The notes under the pieces were generated by a model. It saw only the letters and a program-made list of their open reading frames with translations. It had not been told where the DNA came from and ran no database searches. From Notospermus geniculatus (taxonomy: Eukaryota; Nemertea; Pilidiophora; Heteronemertea; Lineidae): a DNA stretch of 64,000 nt. Both the position numbers and the translations under genes were made by a program. The DNA lies in NCBI GenBank assembly GCA_002633025.1, contig NMRB01000022.1, positions 935,553 through 999,552 of the forward strand, given 5' to 3'. Positions 44,576 to 56,804 of this stretch are shown piece by piece. Positions within the stretch are counted from its first letter, which is position 1; the number at the start of each line of letters is the position of its first letter.

Positions 44576-45526
44576 TTCATGATTTTTTCTTATTGCCTGT
44601 TGTGTGAAACGTTAATTTTTTTCATGCAACGTACGGGCCCGGGATAGCCGGTTCCCGTCGACGGCCCTATTATAGTTACCGTCGTTCTCGTTAGCTACAC
44701 GTTTTCGCTACTGAATTATAATGTGGAAGGCCGGCGGTCTGAAGTAAGATCAGTCATTCAATGTTCATGTAAATATCTGTTTACTGAAAAGAAATTGGCA
44801 AACGAATTTGGTATGAATGGAAAGAGCATTCTTCCTAGACAACAGCCAGATAAGTTTTTGAAGAATGCAAGAGGTTTGGGTGAAATGGACTTTGAAATAT
44901 AATGATCTCTGTCCGATTGAAATGCTGAAGTCGCGATGTACATGTACATGTAGAAGCGCGCCAGAATTCCGCGGGAAGCACGTGTTCGGCATGTTCAGGG
45001 TGCGATCTTGAGGGACTAAAATCTTGGAAGGGAGCGCCTGGGTAGGGAAGGACTAAATTTGAGTGAGGAACCAGTGGGAAATGGAACAGGACTAAGAAAA
45101 ATAAGGAAAGATTCGTTGAAGTTGTCGCTTTTAATTTGAATCGTGCAATGAGCAACCGCAGCCAAAGGACATAGCGCCGCGGGAGTTGACGGCGCCAAAG
45201 ACGGGAACCAGTCGATGTGGCGAAAGACTGGAACGACGCCACGGTATTAAACCCGGCTAGGCGTCGGTATCCCCGTTTTGTTTGCGTTGCATGAAAAAAA
45301 TTAAGTCTACATGGTCTAGTAGCAAGTTTCACACAAGTAAGTAACAAGAAAAAGTCTTGAATTAAAATTAGAACGCAGTATTCGCCACAATAAATTCAGG
45401 AGGGAAAGCATGAACGAAACGACCATACACATGTAACGAAACGACCAAACCCGTGTAACGAAACGACCAAACAATGTAACGAACTGACTGTAACGAAAAG
45501 ACCGTGTAACGAAACGACCTGATACC

Positions 45527-46026
45527 AGTCGGACACAGTGCAGAGGGGAGAGAATTCTTACGGCCTCCCTCGAAAGCACCCGAAGTAAACTCCCGGTCGA
45601 CTCCAGGTCCTTCGAAAAGCATTCGGGCTACTTCGCCGATTTCCGACACCAGTGTCCTCGTATGAGATAGGACCGGCTCGAGGAATGAAGGGAACGTGGA
45701 AAACTTGAGAAATTGAGGGCCGTATTTTAGAACGTTTCTTAACATTAAGGTCCACCTTAAATCTATTGTTCTCGATGGTTTTACAATAAACGTGATGTTA
45801 AACCAAGCGCTATATTACGGCGTTTCGCCACCATTTGAGTCCATTGCATAGGATAACGTAGGCTAATAGCACTGAACCAGGCGCGGCCTCGGTGTGAGAG
45901 ATTCGATCACCGCAGGTAAAGACCGAGTTTGTACTGCTCTATGTGGGTTTTGTTCGACAGTCTGCTTCTTGCCCAACGGAAAACGCGTAATCGTACGCAA
46001 CGTTATAAATGTTAAAATATATAGGC
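45527..46026. other. Gene-free stretch after the composite element
   Basis: Nothing beyond the probable 3' UTR of the PAN-domain gene (stop at 46029-46027) could be identified here. Confidence 0.4.
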
Positions 46027-48431
46027 CTACTCCTCTAACCTGTACATATTCACCCCCTTCCAGACAATAGCCTCTCCTAAATATCCTTCAGCTGATGTCA
46101 AGATGTGTATGAAGGTACCATCATCGCTAACTTGAAAGTACTCCTTATTTTTACCATATAGAGTTCCATCTGTTCTTACATAACCAGGAAGACACCCCTT
46201 GGTCCATGGGCTACGGACTATTGGGTCGTTGGGCCGGCAGTACATCTTGTATGCCTTAATGATTGGCCCTGGGTGAAGGAAGAATAATATCAGCCCATGG
46301 TAGTATGAATACCTTACTCTCATTGCCACCGTGGTGGTTGGTACTCGAATGAATTCTCGACTGATCCTGTAACCATACCGCCTGCTGTACTGATGCAGGA
46401 TAAAGCCGTCGCGTGCCAGTTTATACTCATAAAAATCACCGTCTTGTCCAAACTCGATGCCCCTATTCGTTGGATTTACCGGTAGAAAGATTTTCCGGCA
46501 CTTTACGAGCGTTATTACTGTAGTTTCTTCTCGAACGAATCTTCTGTCTTCGCATACTTGCGCCGTTCGAATGTTCTTAAATATCAGCAAAAACTGACCC
46601 ATGTAATATGATAGATAAGACAACTCCGTAAATTTTATTCCCACACGAGGAAAGTTAACAGTTCCATCGATCTTTCCACTAGTTATGTTATAAAGACGTA
46701 ACGCTGGCCTACCGGATCGTTTGCAATAAAATACCAAAAGATGCTTCAGATAAGGACGAGGCCCACAGAATGTCTTCAAACACCCCAGCTCTTCCATGTC
46801 GTATTGGTGGGTAAAATCCATTTGCCAGACATTACCAGTCTTGTTAAATACGTAAATTAACAAACTTGTGATTCGTGCGGCGGGTCTAGTTAGAAATACT
46901 AGAATCCTGTTACCAGTACCTAGGTCAAATACCCACTTATCATGGACTCTCAAAGTGACGGGCGGTACGAAGGAAGCTCCTCGCGCAGTTGCTTTGAGGG
47001 TCAGTCTGTACCGTGGATGGTAACCGGAACGTTCCTGTCAGGAAAACGCAACAATGATCCATATGCATAAAAAAGCAAATGCTTTTTACTTGAAAATTGA
47101 AGCAATTACTTCCATCTGTATGCATAAAACCCAAAGTAAATGCTTTTGCTAAAAAGGAATTGCAATTAGAAAAAGCGATTACTATTTACTTGTTCCTTTC
47201 TAGCAAATGCTAGAATTCATATGCATAATACTGAGCAATTTCTCCAGTACTGTAGAACCTTTGATCAACCTAAACAGTGGTAAACAAGCAATGCTTGTCA
47301 AGTATAAGCATTTGCTTTGAAGTAGAAGTAAAAGATTATGCATATGAAACCAAGTAATTGCTTTTACTTTTACTTTTGGCTTTAAGCAACTGCTTTTACT
47401 TTCTGCTTTTGCTCGAAGTAAATGCTTCATTTTTGTGCATGCGGCCCAATGAATGGACACGAGGAGACTGTCTGTCGTACTATACAATGGGGTGCAATCC
47501 AGCAGGTAGGCCTATACGGTTCTTGGTGTTCAGAGGATGTGGTGAAATTGATGATGCCAATGGAGAGGAAGTACAACCCTTGTATGATCCTAGTACTCAA
47601 AGGATGAGTTACCATCATTTAGATAGACCTTTACGAAAGGAATGTTTGTATCCCATCCCTTGGATCCCGGATCAATCTCAGTTTTGTTGAAGAGTTCACT
47701 GTACTTCCTTCGAGGATGGCGGTGTGGTAACCATCTGAAACTCGCTCCGAGTTCAAGCGATTTTTGATGGATACCACTATTCCCATGCCTGCCGGACTTA
47801 TGAACAAGAAACCGTATCTCATCAGTAGAATGGCTGGTATTCATAAAAGTAAGCAAATGCTTTTTTTGCACAGCGATGTCCGATGTAAATGTATTACAAA
47901 ACGTGAAGTAAAAGTATTTGCTAACTTATAAATATCAGCCAATGTAGTGCCTAAAGACTTTAACAACAACAATGGCGGCCTACTGGTTCTCCCACATGAC
48001 GTCGTGGCCATTCAGTCTCCAAGCATGATATATCACTACCAAACGCATCCTCCCAGACAGTTATTTTACCTAAAGCCTTTTGTGCCCATGGCCCGCTTGA
48101 CCAGCTGTGCCAGCGGCCATTGAATTATATTGGTATTAAAGCTTCTGAGGTCATATGGTGAGAACTGTTAGAGCGCCATCTTTGTTGGAAAGGTCTATTT
48201 ACCTTCTTTTCAAACACACGTCCACCTTCCTGGTGGTCAAAGTCCTCCCTGTCCATACACGTTGCCTTTCTCCGACTAATCTGACATATAAATTTGTCAC
48301 CTTTCATTCGCGAATAGATGCCGAGGGTGGTGCAGCCGTGACATAAAATACACAGGACGGTGCACTCCAAGGAAGACATGGCGGAGATACTGCCAATGTC
48401 GGCATGCACGAAGGCTTTGTTGACAATTAGT
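46027..48431 (-). CDS. PAN/apple-domain protein, last two exons; C-terminal domain unrecognised
   Basis: Exon 48431-48203 follows a strong acceptor (CCTTTTCTTCAACAG) and ends at GTAAAT. Exon 47034-46027 follows TTTTCCTGACAG; phases agree (0/0), giving 76 then 335 codons and TAG. The first exon has the PAN/apple pattern: SLECTVLCILCHGCTTLGIY, then CQISRR, with five or so cysteines. Such domains are extracellular and bind protein or carbohydrate. The second exon carries no family I recognise; it is rich in aromatic and basic residues with repeated DG-F-Y and LY-NITSGK-like turns that could be beta-propeller or lectin-like (inference). A signal-peptide exon is expected upstream but was not found, so the gene is 5'-incomplete. 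An extra exon within the intron (for example near 47640-47845) cannot be excluded. Confidence 0.6.
47036..47455. repeat. AT-rich palindrome-word cluster in the PAN gene intron
   Basis: TATGCATA or CATATGCAT occurs at about 47062, 47110, 47219 and 47338, mixed with many AGCAAATGCT, AAGTAAATGCTT and GCTTTTACTT words in both orientations. The right edge is near GTGCATGCGGCCC. It resembles the subterminal repeats of a DNA transposon and shares AGTAAGCAAATGCTTTT with 47832-47940. Confidence 0.5.
47832..47940. mobile_element. 109-bp MITE
   Basis: The left end GGCTGGTATTCATAAAAGTA and the right end inverse GGCTGATATTTATAAGTTAG, both followed by GCAAATACTT-like sequence, form an inverted repeat of about 32 bp. 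Confidence 0.65.
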
Positions 48432-49169
48432 CTGTTGAAGAAAAGGACTGGGGGTCGTTCAATCATCTTTATTTCTTAGCGCATTTATTAAAAAAAATGA
48501 GTCACCAGCTCACGACGAAATCAGAAGTCCAGCCATCAGTCATGTCCGTTCTTCTACAAAATTGCCACCCAAAAACTTCTGAGGCAGCGTCTTACGTGGT
48601 CAGAGTCTAGTGTGGACGCCATGACGGACGGTAAGCCAGAATGCAAATGATCGTTCGTCGTCTTGTTCAGATGAAGAAGTTGGCGATGACACCAACCTTG
48701 AAACGGTTACGCCGAAGAGATAAGCACGCACCGACTAAAGGATTACGACCACACATAGCCAAGTCCCGTCGCCAGCAGTGGCTACCATTCGTAGGTAGAA
48801 ACGGTCGTCGCGGATGCGACATTCAAGAAAATAACGAACAAAACCTCTCTCCATTGCTGGAAATGGGTAACCTTTGGGAGCTGAATTCTTGAAGCAATTC
48901 AGAAGCGCCAAGGACCGGTGTTCCGCATGCGTCAATTCTGAGAGCTGCCAAAAGAAAGGTTGGCCCTGGTTAGATTGATGCTAGCATCAACGGTGAGGGC
49001 CGGTAAACCAGACGAGAAAGTCCTAGAGATGCAAGTCCGGGATGCAATAGTCTGCTATTGTATGGCTATGTTCGAATGGGCGGAACAGGCCCCAGACGGT
49101 GATGAAAGTTCAGAATTTCACTCATTTTCCTTGTCATCTTTAGAATGTCGTGTATTCAAAGTTATTTCT
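48432..49169. other. Unassigned stretch with possible coding fragments
   Basis: On the plus strand an acceptor-like TTCGTCGTCTTGTTCAG at about 48650 precedes a short acidic open frame (EEVGDDTNLETVTPKR), and 48960-49147 is open with protein-like composition (KPDEKVLEM..., FEWAEQAPDGDESSE). No family is recognised and no start or donor is certain. Confidence 0.25.
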
Positions 49170-49296
49170 TTAAATAAACTGACCAGTCCTTCAACCCATT
49201 TCGATATTGCATCTTTATTCGATTTCATGCAATATTGGTGATGCTGGACGAATTAAGATGCAATGTCGAAATGGGTTGAAGGACTTGTCCATTTAA
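49170..49296. mobile_element. 127-bp foldback MITE bordered by TTAA
   Basis: Arms of about 42 bp share CAGTCCTTCAACCCATTTCG and ATTGCATCTT in inverted orientation, with an approximately 40-bp loop. TTAA occurs at both edges. Confidence 0.8.
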
Positions 49297-50156
49297 TTTT
49301 AGAAATTACTCAAGACTTCTCGGCAGTTGTGCAGAAATGAAAAACACTTGTTCCGACAGGGATTCTGCTACTAAATGTCACCAATTTAGTACAATAATCC
49401 ATGTCTTGGTGTCGATTCCCATATATCCGAATCCCTCGTTGAAAAATAAAACCTGATTTAGATCCCAGGGTACTGTGATCCCTGTCACACCGGCAGGACG
49501 GCTACGAAAGTAAAATACTTGAAGATGATTCAAGTCTGGCAAACAACGAATCTTTAATCTCCGAAAATCCTCACAGGCGGCGGGACAGCAGTATGATCGA
49601 AATTTGTTCCTGATTTCCTGAACGGCCTTGTTGTTGAGGGTTCGAGAGCCTCGAGTGACGCCGGGACACTACACTGACAATAAGCACCTGTGTAATGTCT
49701 CCTACGTCATCCGGAACTCACCTAAAGTCGTCCTGATGTCCATACGAGTTCACCGAGCTGTGTCTGGAGTTCCGTCCGCCAGTTATGTCTCCGTTGTCGT
49801 CCGTCGTAGCTCATCGAGAAATGGCGCTCCTGCGTCCTTTTTTACCACCCCTTCACATGAAGCCCACTTACCACTAACATTTAGCGAAAGGTGCCTGGAG
49901 GAAAGTTTCTCAAGTGACCATTGCCATGTTTCACTCCTCGACCACTCCGCTCCACTACTGCGGCGCTAGACTGGTTCCCGTCTTAGGCGGGGACCAGTCA
50001 ATTTTTTTGTCGAGTGAGCGCCGCCGAAGTGGAGCGGTAAAGACGGGATGAGTCTGTGTGAAACGTTTTCAAATGTTCAAGACGTCTAAAATCGTGAGTG
50101 TTTCTATATGGAAATATGTAGGTTCAGTGATACGATCTCTTACTGGTATTTTGACT

Positions 50157-50338
50157 GCCGGTGTAGCCGTACAGAGTGTAGTGTCCCCCTGTAAAAAGGG
50201 TCCACTTCTATTGTTGAATGACGGATTAATTAAGCGGCATGGGTATAGAAACCAATCGCCAGGGATTAGAATGTAACAATAGGATCTTTTGTCCCTGGGA
50301 CAGTTTTTCCTGGGGACATTCTTTCCCTTTACACCGGC
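50157..50338. mobile_element. MITE family V, copy 1 (GCCGGTGTA ends)
   Basis: GCCGGTGTA at the left and TACACCGGC at the right are inverse. The interior shares TGTAAAAAGGGTCCACTTC, GAATGTAACAATAGGATCTT and CAGTTTTTCCTGGGGACATT with copy 2 at 52435-52608. Confidence 0.8.
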
Positions 50339-52434
50339 GTAGAGGGAACCACCTAGCGGCAGCGGAACGTACTACAAAAAGCCATTACAAAATGTACGAA
50401 GAACATAAGGTCCATTCGCCGACAACGTAGTTAGTCCCTGGGGTTGGAGAGTGCGCTAGGCGATGGTGGCGCCGGCTGTCGAGAAAAAGTAGGAATTATA
50501 CCCGGCTCCTTTAAGTGCCCATACACTGGTACGAACGCCACGGTTTACAGATAATCTGCTGCGCTGCGATGACCTTCGTCCGCGGTATAATATATTTGCA
50601 TGCTTCGAAATCTCCGGCGTATTCAGTTATCCTGCTGGTTCCAGTCATCTTGAATTATCAAGGCCTACGGTCACTTCGCCTTGCCTACGCTCCACACAGA
50701 TAGAGTAGTCGGACGGCGTACCCATATAAACCCTTGATGGTTCAAGATGGTTTCTGACGATGCACCTGAAGCCAAGTTCAGTTTACTTAATCACATACAT
50801 CACATGTAGGAATCGCTTCAGCTGGCTCCAGATTTGAGCTAGATTAAGGTGGCTCTCGAAATTCCTAACCAACACTCTGACTCCAGGGATTAAACAACGA
50901 TTCCTTTTTAATTTGCTCCACCGTCATTGCTTGCCCTGAGGATAGGAAAGATTTACTGTACATGTACATAGAAAACCACATGATCTACGATCATAAAGCT
51001 TCATCGGTGTACCGGTAATTCTAAAGAATACAAAAACATGGATGAAAAGTTCCATTGATTTTCGCCCGATGATACAGTGATCACAATACATTTGTCTAGC
51101 TCAATAAATCTTCCCTTGGGCCATCAAAGACAAAGGTCCCTTTTTGGATAGAGCCACTATGAAAAACTGGTCTCTCGCCTGATGTTACAGCTCCAACAGT
51201 AACACCGAAAGGCCGTTCTTTTTTCATACATGTCTGAACGAAGGTTTTAACTCATTTAAAGTGCCACTGTATGCATGAGTTAGGCCTATGCCTCAGTATC
51301 CCGCCCCTGGCGGCGGAATTCGGAATCAACGTGATAAGACTGGTGTCCTGTCCAAGCAGGACAGTGGTACGAGTATCACCGAGGCTGGACTGATACTATG
51401 TCGAAACCATACTGACAAAAATGGCTGCCATCCTTTTCATCACTTGTGAAGTTCAACGCGCTGTTATAACGTGACTAACCCTTCATCCAGTAAGGTACAT
51501 ACCATCAATGCTTAAACTCATTCTTTTATGTGTGGCTTAGTGCCTAATTGGTAACTTATATCATTCAAATAGATACACTTGAACAGTCTCGTTGAGCATG
51601 CATTGGATCACGACCAACCTCACCACCATGAATCAGTGCTAGTGATTTACGGTGTACACTGATCGCGTCTGTAAACATTAACGAGGTTGCCTAAAGGTCA
51701 AAGGTTACGTCGGCCGCCAGGAGATAGAAAACCTAATGCATACAGCGGGTGGTGAAGGTGGCCGGGGTGGCACAAGAAAATACGAGGATGGAAAGATGAA
51801 CGTATGAACGAACTCCGCTGTCAACCGCAACAATTTTATTGAAAAAGTTACGTTTATACAGCATTTATTCGTTTCATATAAACAATGTATCAACATTAGG
51901 TGAATTCAATACAAATTGAAAGAATCATCATCAATGGAAGCACATCGAGACGAAAGATTGACAAATGGAATTGAATAAGGAGGATGGGAATTGGTAGTAC
52001 CCAATTTCTCTAAAAATGGTTGAAACTAAGTAATTTATTGAGCTATTTAACAGTTATATGACAACCTACAAAAACGGTTCATGCGCTCCTATGGTACAGT
52101 TCGCACATTGGTAATCCTAAATTTTCCTAGAGACGGCAGGCTAAATTGATACGCTAGGGTCAATGTTTGATATTGGAAGGGGATTGGGCTAAGATTAACT
52201 GGTTTCGCAGTCAATCGCTGTGGCCACGAGCCACCCATGAGAATAAAGGAAACAAGAAAAAAATATCAGATAACACAGTCATCAAAAGGACCGTGATGAT
52301 TACTTATAACATGTACATGTACAATGACAATGAGAGTGTTAGAGGCATCTGTAGATACACCAAAATTGCAGTTTACGTGTATAAGGTCACAAAGGTATGG
52401 CGTTGCTGGAGTTCAGCTTCTCCTGTTGATGATG
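50339..52434. other. Gene-free stretch
   Basis: No coding exon or defined element could be supported. Base composition and TA-rich words match intergenic DNA elsewhere in the window. Confidence 0.35.
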
Positions 52435-52608
52435 GCCGGTGTAACGGTACAGGGTGTCCCCCTGTAAAAAGTGTCCACTTCTATTGTTGAATGACGGAAT
52501 AAGCGGCATGACTATAGAAAACCAATCCCCAGAGATTAGAATGTAACAATAGGATCTTTTGTTCCTGAGACAGTTTTTCCTGGGGACATTCTTTCCCTTC
52601 ACACCGGC
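52435..52608. mobile_element. MITE family V, copy 2
   Basis: GCCGGTGTAA at the left and TTCACACCGGC at the right enclose a sequence about 85% identical by eye to 50157-50338, in the same orientation. An open minus-strand frame upstream ends in the right terminus of this copy. Confidence 0.8.
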
Positions 52609-52781
52609 ACTGCATACTGACCACACGGCAGGCTGTTGATGTCCACGAATCGAAGTCCACGATTTTGATACGATCTTGTTGGAGGAGCTGGAGTAGACCC
52701 CAGTGGACAGGCAGGCCTCTGTTCCCTTACAACTGCGATTTTGGTGTACATTATACGGCGTCTTTGTACGTTTGCAACGAA
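52599..52781 (-). CDS. Possible terminal exon of an unrecognised gene
   Basis: After an acceptor-like CCTTTCATGTTCAG the minus strand is open for 60 codons, with protein-like composition (KIAVVREQRPACPLG, PPTRSYQNRGLRFVDINSL), and stops at TGA contributed by the GCCGGTGTGA end of the adjacent MITE. I recognise no family, and no upstream exon was found. It may be a decayed exon. Confidence 0.25.
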   Translation of the reverse strand, partial: FVANVQRRRIMYTKIAVVREQRPACPLGSTPAPPTRSYQNRGLRFVDINSLPCGQYAVPV

Positions 52782-53127
52782 CTGAACATGAAAGGTGGCA
52801 GCACAATTCATGACTATGGAACACTTTTGGCCGATCAAAATTCATTCCGCACCAGAGAAGTTAGCGACAAGACATGCATTCCGCTGACCGTGAAGGGAAT
52901 CTCTCATCTACCCCTGCTGTCTTAATTAGATAGGCCGACAGGTGGATTCTATGACGGTATGTGATGTTAAGAAAGTGGGTGAAAAACGAAAAGTACGGTC
53001 TGTACTGATAAACCGGCTCCTGATCGAGCACATATAGTTAGAAGATAGACTGAAGAAGATTGCAACACTGAATTTGCAACACGTGATTAACGACACAACT
53101 GCACTTTAACGCTTGTTTTCAAAACTG

Positions 53128-53201
53128 AGGTGGCGTACTAGACTGGTTCCCTTCTTTGCCACTCCACTCCCGCAAGACGGGAACCAGTCTAGAGGTGGCG
53201 T
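53128..53201. mobile_element. 56-bp hairpin insertion with 9-bp target duplication
   Basis: CTAGACTGGTTCCC and its inverse GGGAACCAGTCTAG bound a 56-bp unit (53137-53192), flanked on both sides by AGGTGGCGT. Related GGGAACCAGTC words occur near 40426, 45195 and 49965. Confidence 0.7.
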
Positions 53202-55250
53202 GATGACGACTATGAAGACAAGATGAGTGACGATTGGATGCTGCGATGATGACACATGTATTACGACGACGGTCAGAATGTTACTATAATCAGAATGTTA
53301 CCTATAACACCGTTAAAAATATGAGTAGATTTTACAGAAAGATGCCTGCAGCAGAGTTTCCGGAATTATTCTGTAGATTCACACGTGATATTACCACAGA
53401 TTTGGTGCGGACCTTACGACACGTAGATGCCAATGTTTTTGTGCATTCTTGTCTGTTGGAGGAAAAGTTGCCATAGCTTTAGTAATATCACCCGTGAATC
53501 AACAGTCGTTCCGGAAAGTCTTTTGCAGGCACTCTTCTGTTAAATCGATTTTTTGACAGAAAAGGAGGCGGAGGTGTGTGACAAAGAATGAGAAGTCTTG
53601 ATGTCATCGCTGAAGTTGGGCTTTTGTCTAGCGACGGTATTTTTCAAGATTGCGAATTTCAGTTAAAAGGAAAACTTTAATGTCGGTAGCCATGCACATG
53701 AATATGATCATGTAAATGTTGATGAAACTGATAATGTAAATGGTAAAAATGTTTTAAATGGGTGATGATATATAGTGAAGCTACATGTATCTACATGTAT
53801 GATGGTGATGGTGAAGCTGCGAGATCGCTCCATGGTTACAGTATGATAACGGCAAAGAACGCACATTCTGCTGCGATCATTCTTCATGATGCATTGTGTA
53901 GAAATCAGCTAACCTCTTCCTACACTCTGCAGCAAGCAGCGAGATTCCGTGTTCAACGCTTTGGGATTTTCTCGTGCGCCAATCAGAAGCCTCGATTCTT
54001 CGTCGTTAACGGAAGAAAAATATAAATGATGTCATTTCATCAAATTTTGATTGGTCAACGTTATTACCAGGAACACGTCATTCACGTGGGCCCGTGCAAG
54101 CTTTGCCGTGATTGGTTGCTATTTTTGGGACCGGGAAATCCGTTGAACACGGAATGTGATTTGCTTGCGTGAAGGTCAAGGGAGGAGAAGCCGAGTCTTG
54201 ACCTGAACTCAGTGAAGATGGCCGCGATGCACTGCCGCTCAAGCCCCTCTCCATAGTCTATAGAAAGAAACAAGTTACAAGCGATAACAACATCTGAAAG
54301 ATGAAGATGACGATGTCAACAATGTGAAATGACACACGATATGATTGAGTGCAATGCCGAAGGAATCACATACATTCCGTCTGTATACATGTACCCTACA
54401 TGTGAAGGCCTACACGATAAATTGGAGGGAAGGCGTTCTTTGAGATTCGTGTGGTAGAATTGCAATACTTTACTATTAGCTGGAGAATAGCATTATATCG
54501 CACAGTTTTACGTGGCCATCGCCTGCCGAGTGATTATTTCCGCAACAACCTTACTTGTATACCGTTAAAATCGTGGCAGACGGTCTTACATCGCTGAATT
54601 AGTGGTGGGCAACACTAATTCATAAACTCACGCCATGGTGATAGCGGGCTGCAACTTCAGGCCCGAAATGAATGATGATGATGAACTTGGCGGTTTTCCT
54701 GACAGTCCTCAATTGTGTGAAAAGGATAGACGGTGCACAAAGGATAGACGGTGCACAATCAGCTTCAGTCACCTAATAACTCAGGTTTTTGACTGAAATC
54801 ATGAAATGGTGAAGAAAAATAACATAACCAAATGGGTGAGAACGAAAACGGTGATTTGTAGCAAAATGAAAAGTATAGGCCTATGTCTGGACACGTGACA
54901 AGGCCTCCTTCAGTTTAATACACTTATTTAAATGAAGATCTCATTCCGCCATTTTGACCTAGTTTCATTTTACAAACCATGATGGCGGCGAGTAAATCGG
55001 ATCAAGCGCCCCATACATTTACCAAGTCGCGCCAGAAAATGCAACTTAATTGAGGCGCAGTTGAAACGAAAAATACAAGAAATATAGGCCTAACTCTGCC
55101 GAACATACAGTAAAGGCACTAAAACGAAGCAAGTACCAGCTACCAAGATTAGCACTAAATTTTAAAGAGAGTACAAAGCGTCTAATTATCACTTTAATCT
55201 ACGAATCCTAATGTTCAATACTAATTATTAAAATCTATATTTTATGTTCA
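53202..55250. other. Gene-free stretch
   Basis: Only short open frames without family match or clear splice context are present. A CACGTCATTCACGTGGG block near 54075 has E-box and CRE-like words but no adjacent gene I can identify. Confidence 0.35.
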
Positions 55251-55318
55251 GTATATGTATATGTTCAGTATACATATATGTTCAGTATATGTAGCAAGTG
55301 GTGACGGAACATACATCC

Positions 55319-56000
55319 TCCCACAGCAGGGGTTTTTACCTCGCTCCTCTTCATCCACTCCACTCCACACAAAACCCCTGCTGAAATGAAACATCCAGTG
55401 AATCTGGTGCGGCTGTTCCATACTCCAGTTGCACTCCCTCTATTGTCGTGGTTTTGGTACTTTCGTGGTTTTACCGTGTTTCATCGTAGAAGTTTTGTAT
55501 CTACAAATCACTTATGTCTTTTCAAAATTGACTGAATATTATCCCAGTGGTTCTTCATATATATACATGTAAATAGGATTCTTTGTAGTTAGCCGAATTG
55601 TCTCATCTGGTTGTTACTTTTCGTTACATCTGCTACGTAATTTCGTGCCGAAATTACGTCATCACTTGTGTTGTGCGCGAGTTGTTTATCTTATATGACT
55701 TGATCTTTGTAACCATTGTATATGCAGGCCCAAAGGCTACCAATTTGATACTGTGTACGGACTCGACGTGGGACACGAGTATGGCATAATAAATACTGTT
55801 AATGAGACAATTCGGTCGTAACGTAGATTTATTCCGAAATATTATTTTTGATTGTTTATATAAGTCACAATTATTTAGCATTCGCACCCTAGAAATGCTG
55901 CACTCTGATTGGGCAATGGATTTCTGACCACCTCCTGCTTGACTGGGAACAGGGCTTTGTGTGCGAGTGTATGAAGAGAAACGAGACCAAAGCCCTGCTG
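55319..56000. repeat. Diverged inverted repeats around a smaller TIR element
   Basis: CCCACAGCAGGGGTTTT...CTCTTCATCCACTC near 55319-55365 is repeated inverted and diverged near 55935-56000. Between them GCCGAATTGTCTCAT (about 55590) and ATGAGACAATTCGG (about 55803) form a second, inner inverted pair. The arrangement suggests one element inserted in another. Confidence 0.5.
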
Positions 56001-56385
56001 TGGGAGAATGGAACATAATGTTTATCCTTATTGACACCGAAATGCTCCATCACCACTGCCTCGCATGACTTTTCTAAACTGTTTCCCACGGAACAATTTG
56101 CTCAATGTCATCTCTTCGTTATAATGATGATACAAAAACATGTGAGATGTGTATGAACATCGATCGTGATTCACTACATCTCAAGGCCGTGCCGTCCACT
56201 TTCACGATATCGGCCTGACATCGTTCCTGATCACATTTCGGGCTTAACCGTGATTCTAGAAGGTTATCGAACAACCCAAATATTATTAGTCGACACGCAA
56301 ACCCGTAAAATGCACGGACCCTTCCAAAAGAAATCAATGTCGGCTACGTTCTGAACCTCAGACAAAAGTAGAGAAGCCGTTCTGT

Positions 56386-56804
56386 GTAGTCTACTCTTCA
56401 TTCCACATATAACTGGTGCGAGGTTTTCGGCCGATACTTCCGCAACGGCTGGGTCAAATTTGACATATACCATACATCGATCGACTTGTCTTTCTTGTCG
56501 GTATCTTTCTGCTATCTTCATTTTTCGCGTAACGCCGACATAACGGATCCCTTTCTCAAAACCCATTTCATTTCGCCACGATGTTCAGTGCAGTTTACAC
56601 ACGCGCGATGCATTGCGTCATTTCAAAATGGCTGCCATTTCGGCCATATGTCACGTTTTTAGGGAAAATGACAGCGATGATGCCTGTAGCGGCAAAAAGA
56701 CAAATCAACTGATGTACGGTATGTCAAATTTGACCCAGCCGTTGCGGGGATATCGGCCTAAAGCACGCGCCAAGTGGATGTGGAATGAAGAATTACGTTC
56801 TACA
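56386..56804. mobile_element. 420-bp MITE with ~95-bp TIRs
   Basis: The left arm (GTAGTCTACTCTTCATTCC, GCAACGGCTGGGTCAAATTT, GACATATACCATACATC) is matched by the inverse at 56708-56804. A diverged half-copy is at 19227-19345. No coding frame is seen. Confidence 0.8.

Larger units (their letters stand above)
42854..45526. mobile_element. 2.7-kb composite element with tandem-repeat TIRs
   Basis: The left end (42854-42961) and right end (45414-45526) are inverted copies about 110 bp long, starting GGTATCAGGTCGTTTCGTTA. Each arm is itself a short array of GTTTGGTCGTTTCGTTACA-like units, three to five per arm. The arms enclose smaller elements (43223-44155, 44152-44338, 44335-44575). No recognisable transposase frame is inside, so it is non-autonomous or a transported cluster. 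No clear target duplication was found. Confidence 0.75.

Noticed and set aside
44835-45347. 170-codon minus-strand open frame inside the composite element
   Set aside because: No transposase motif, low-complexity composition and overlapping open frames; could not be supported as a gene.
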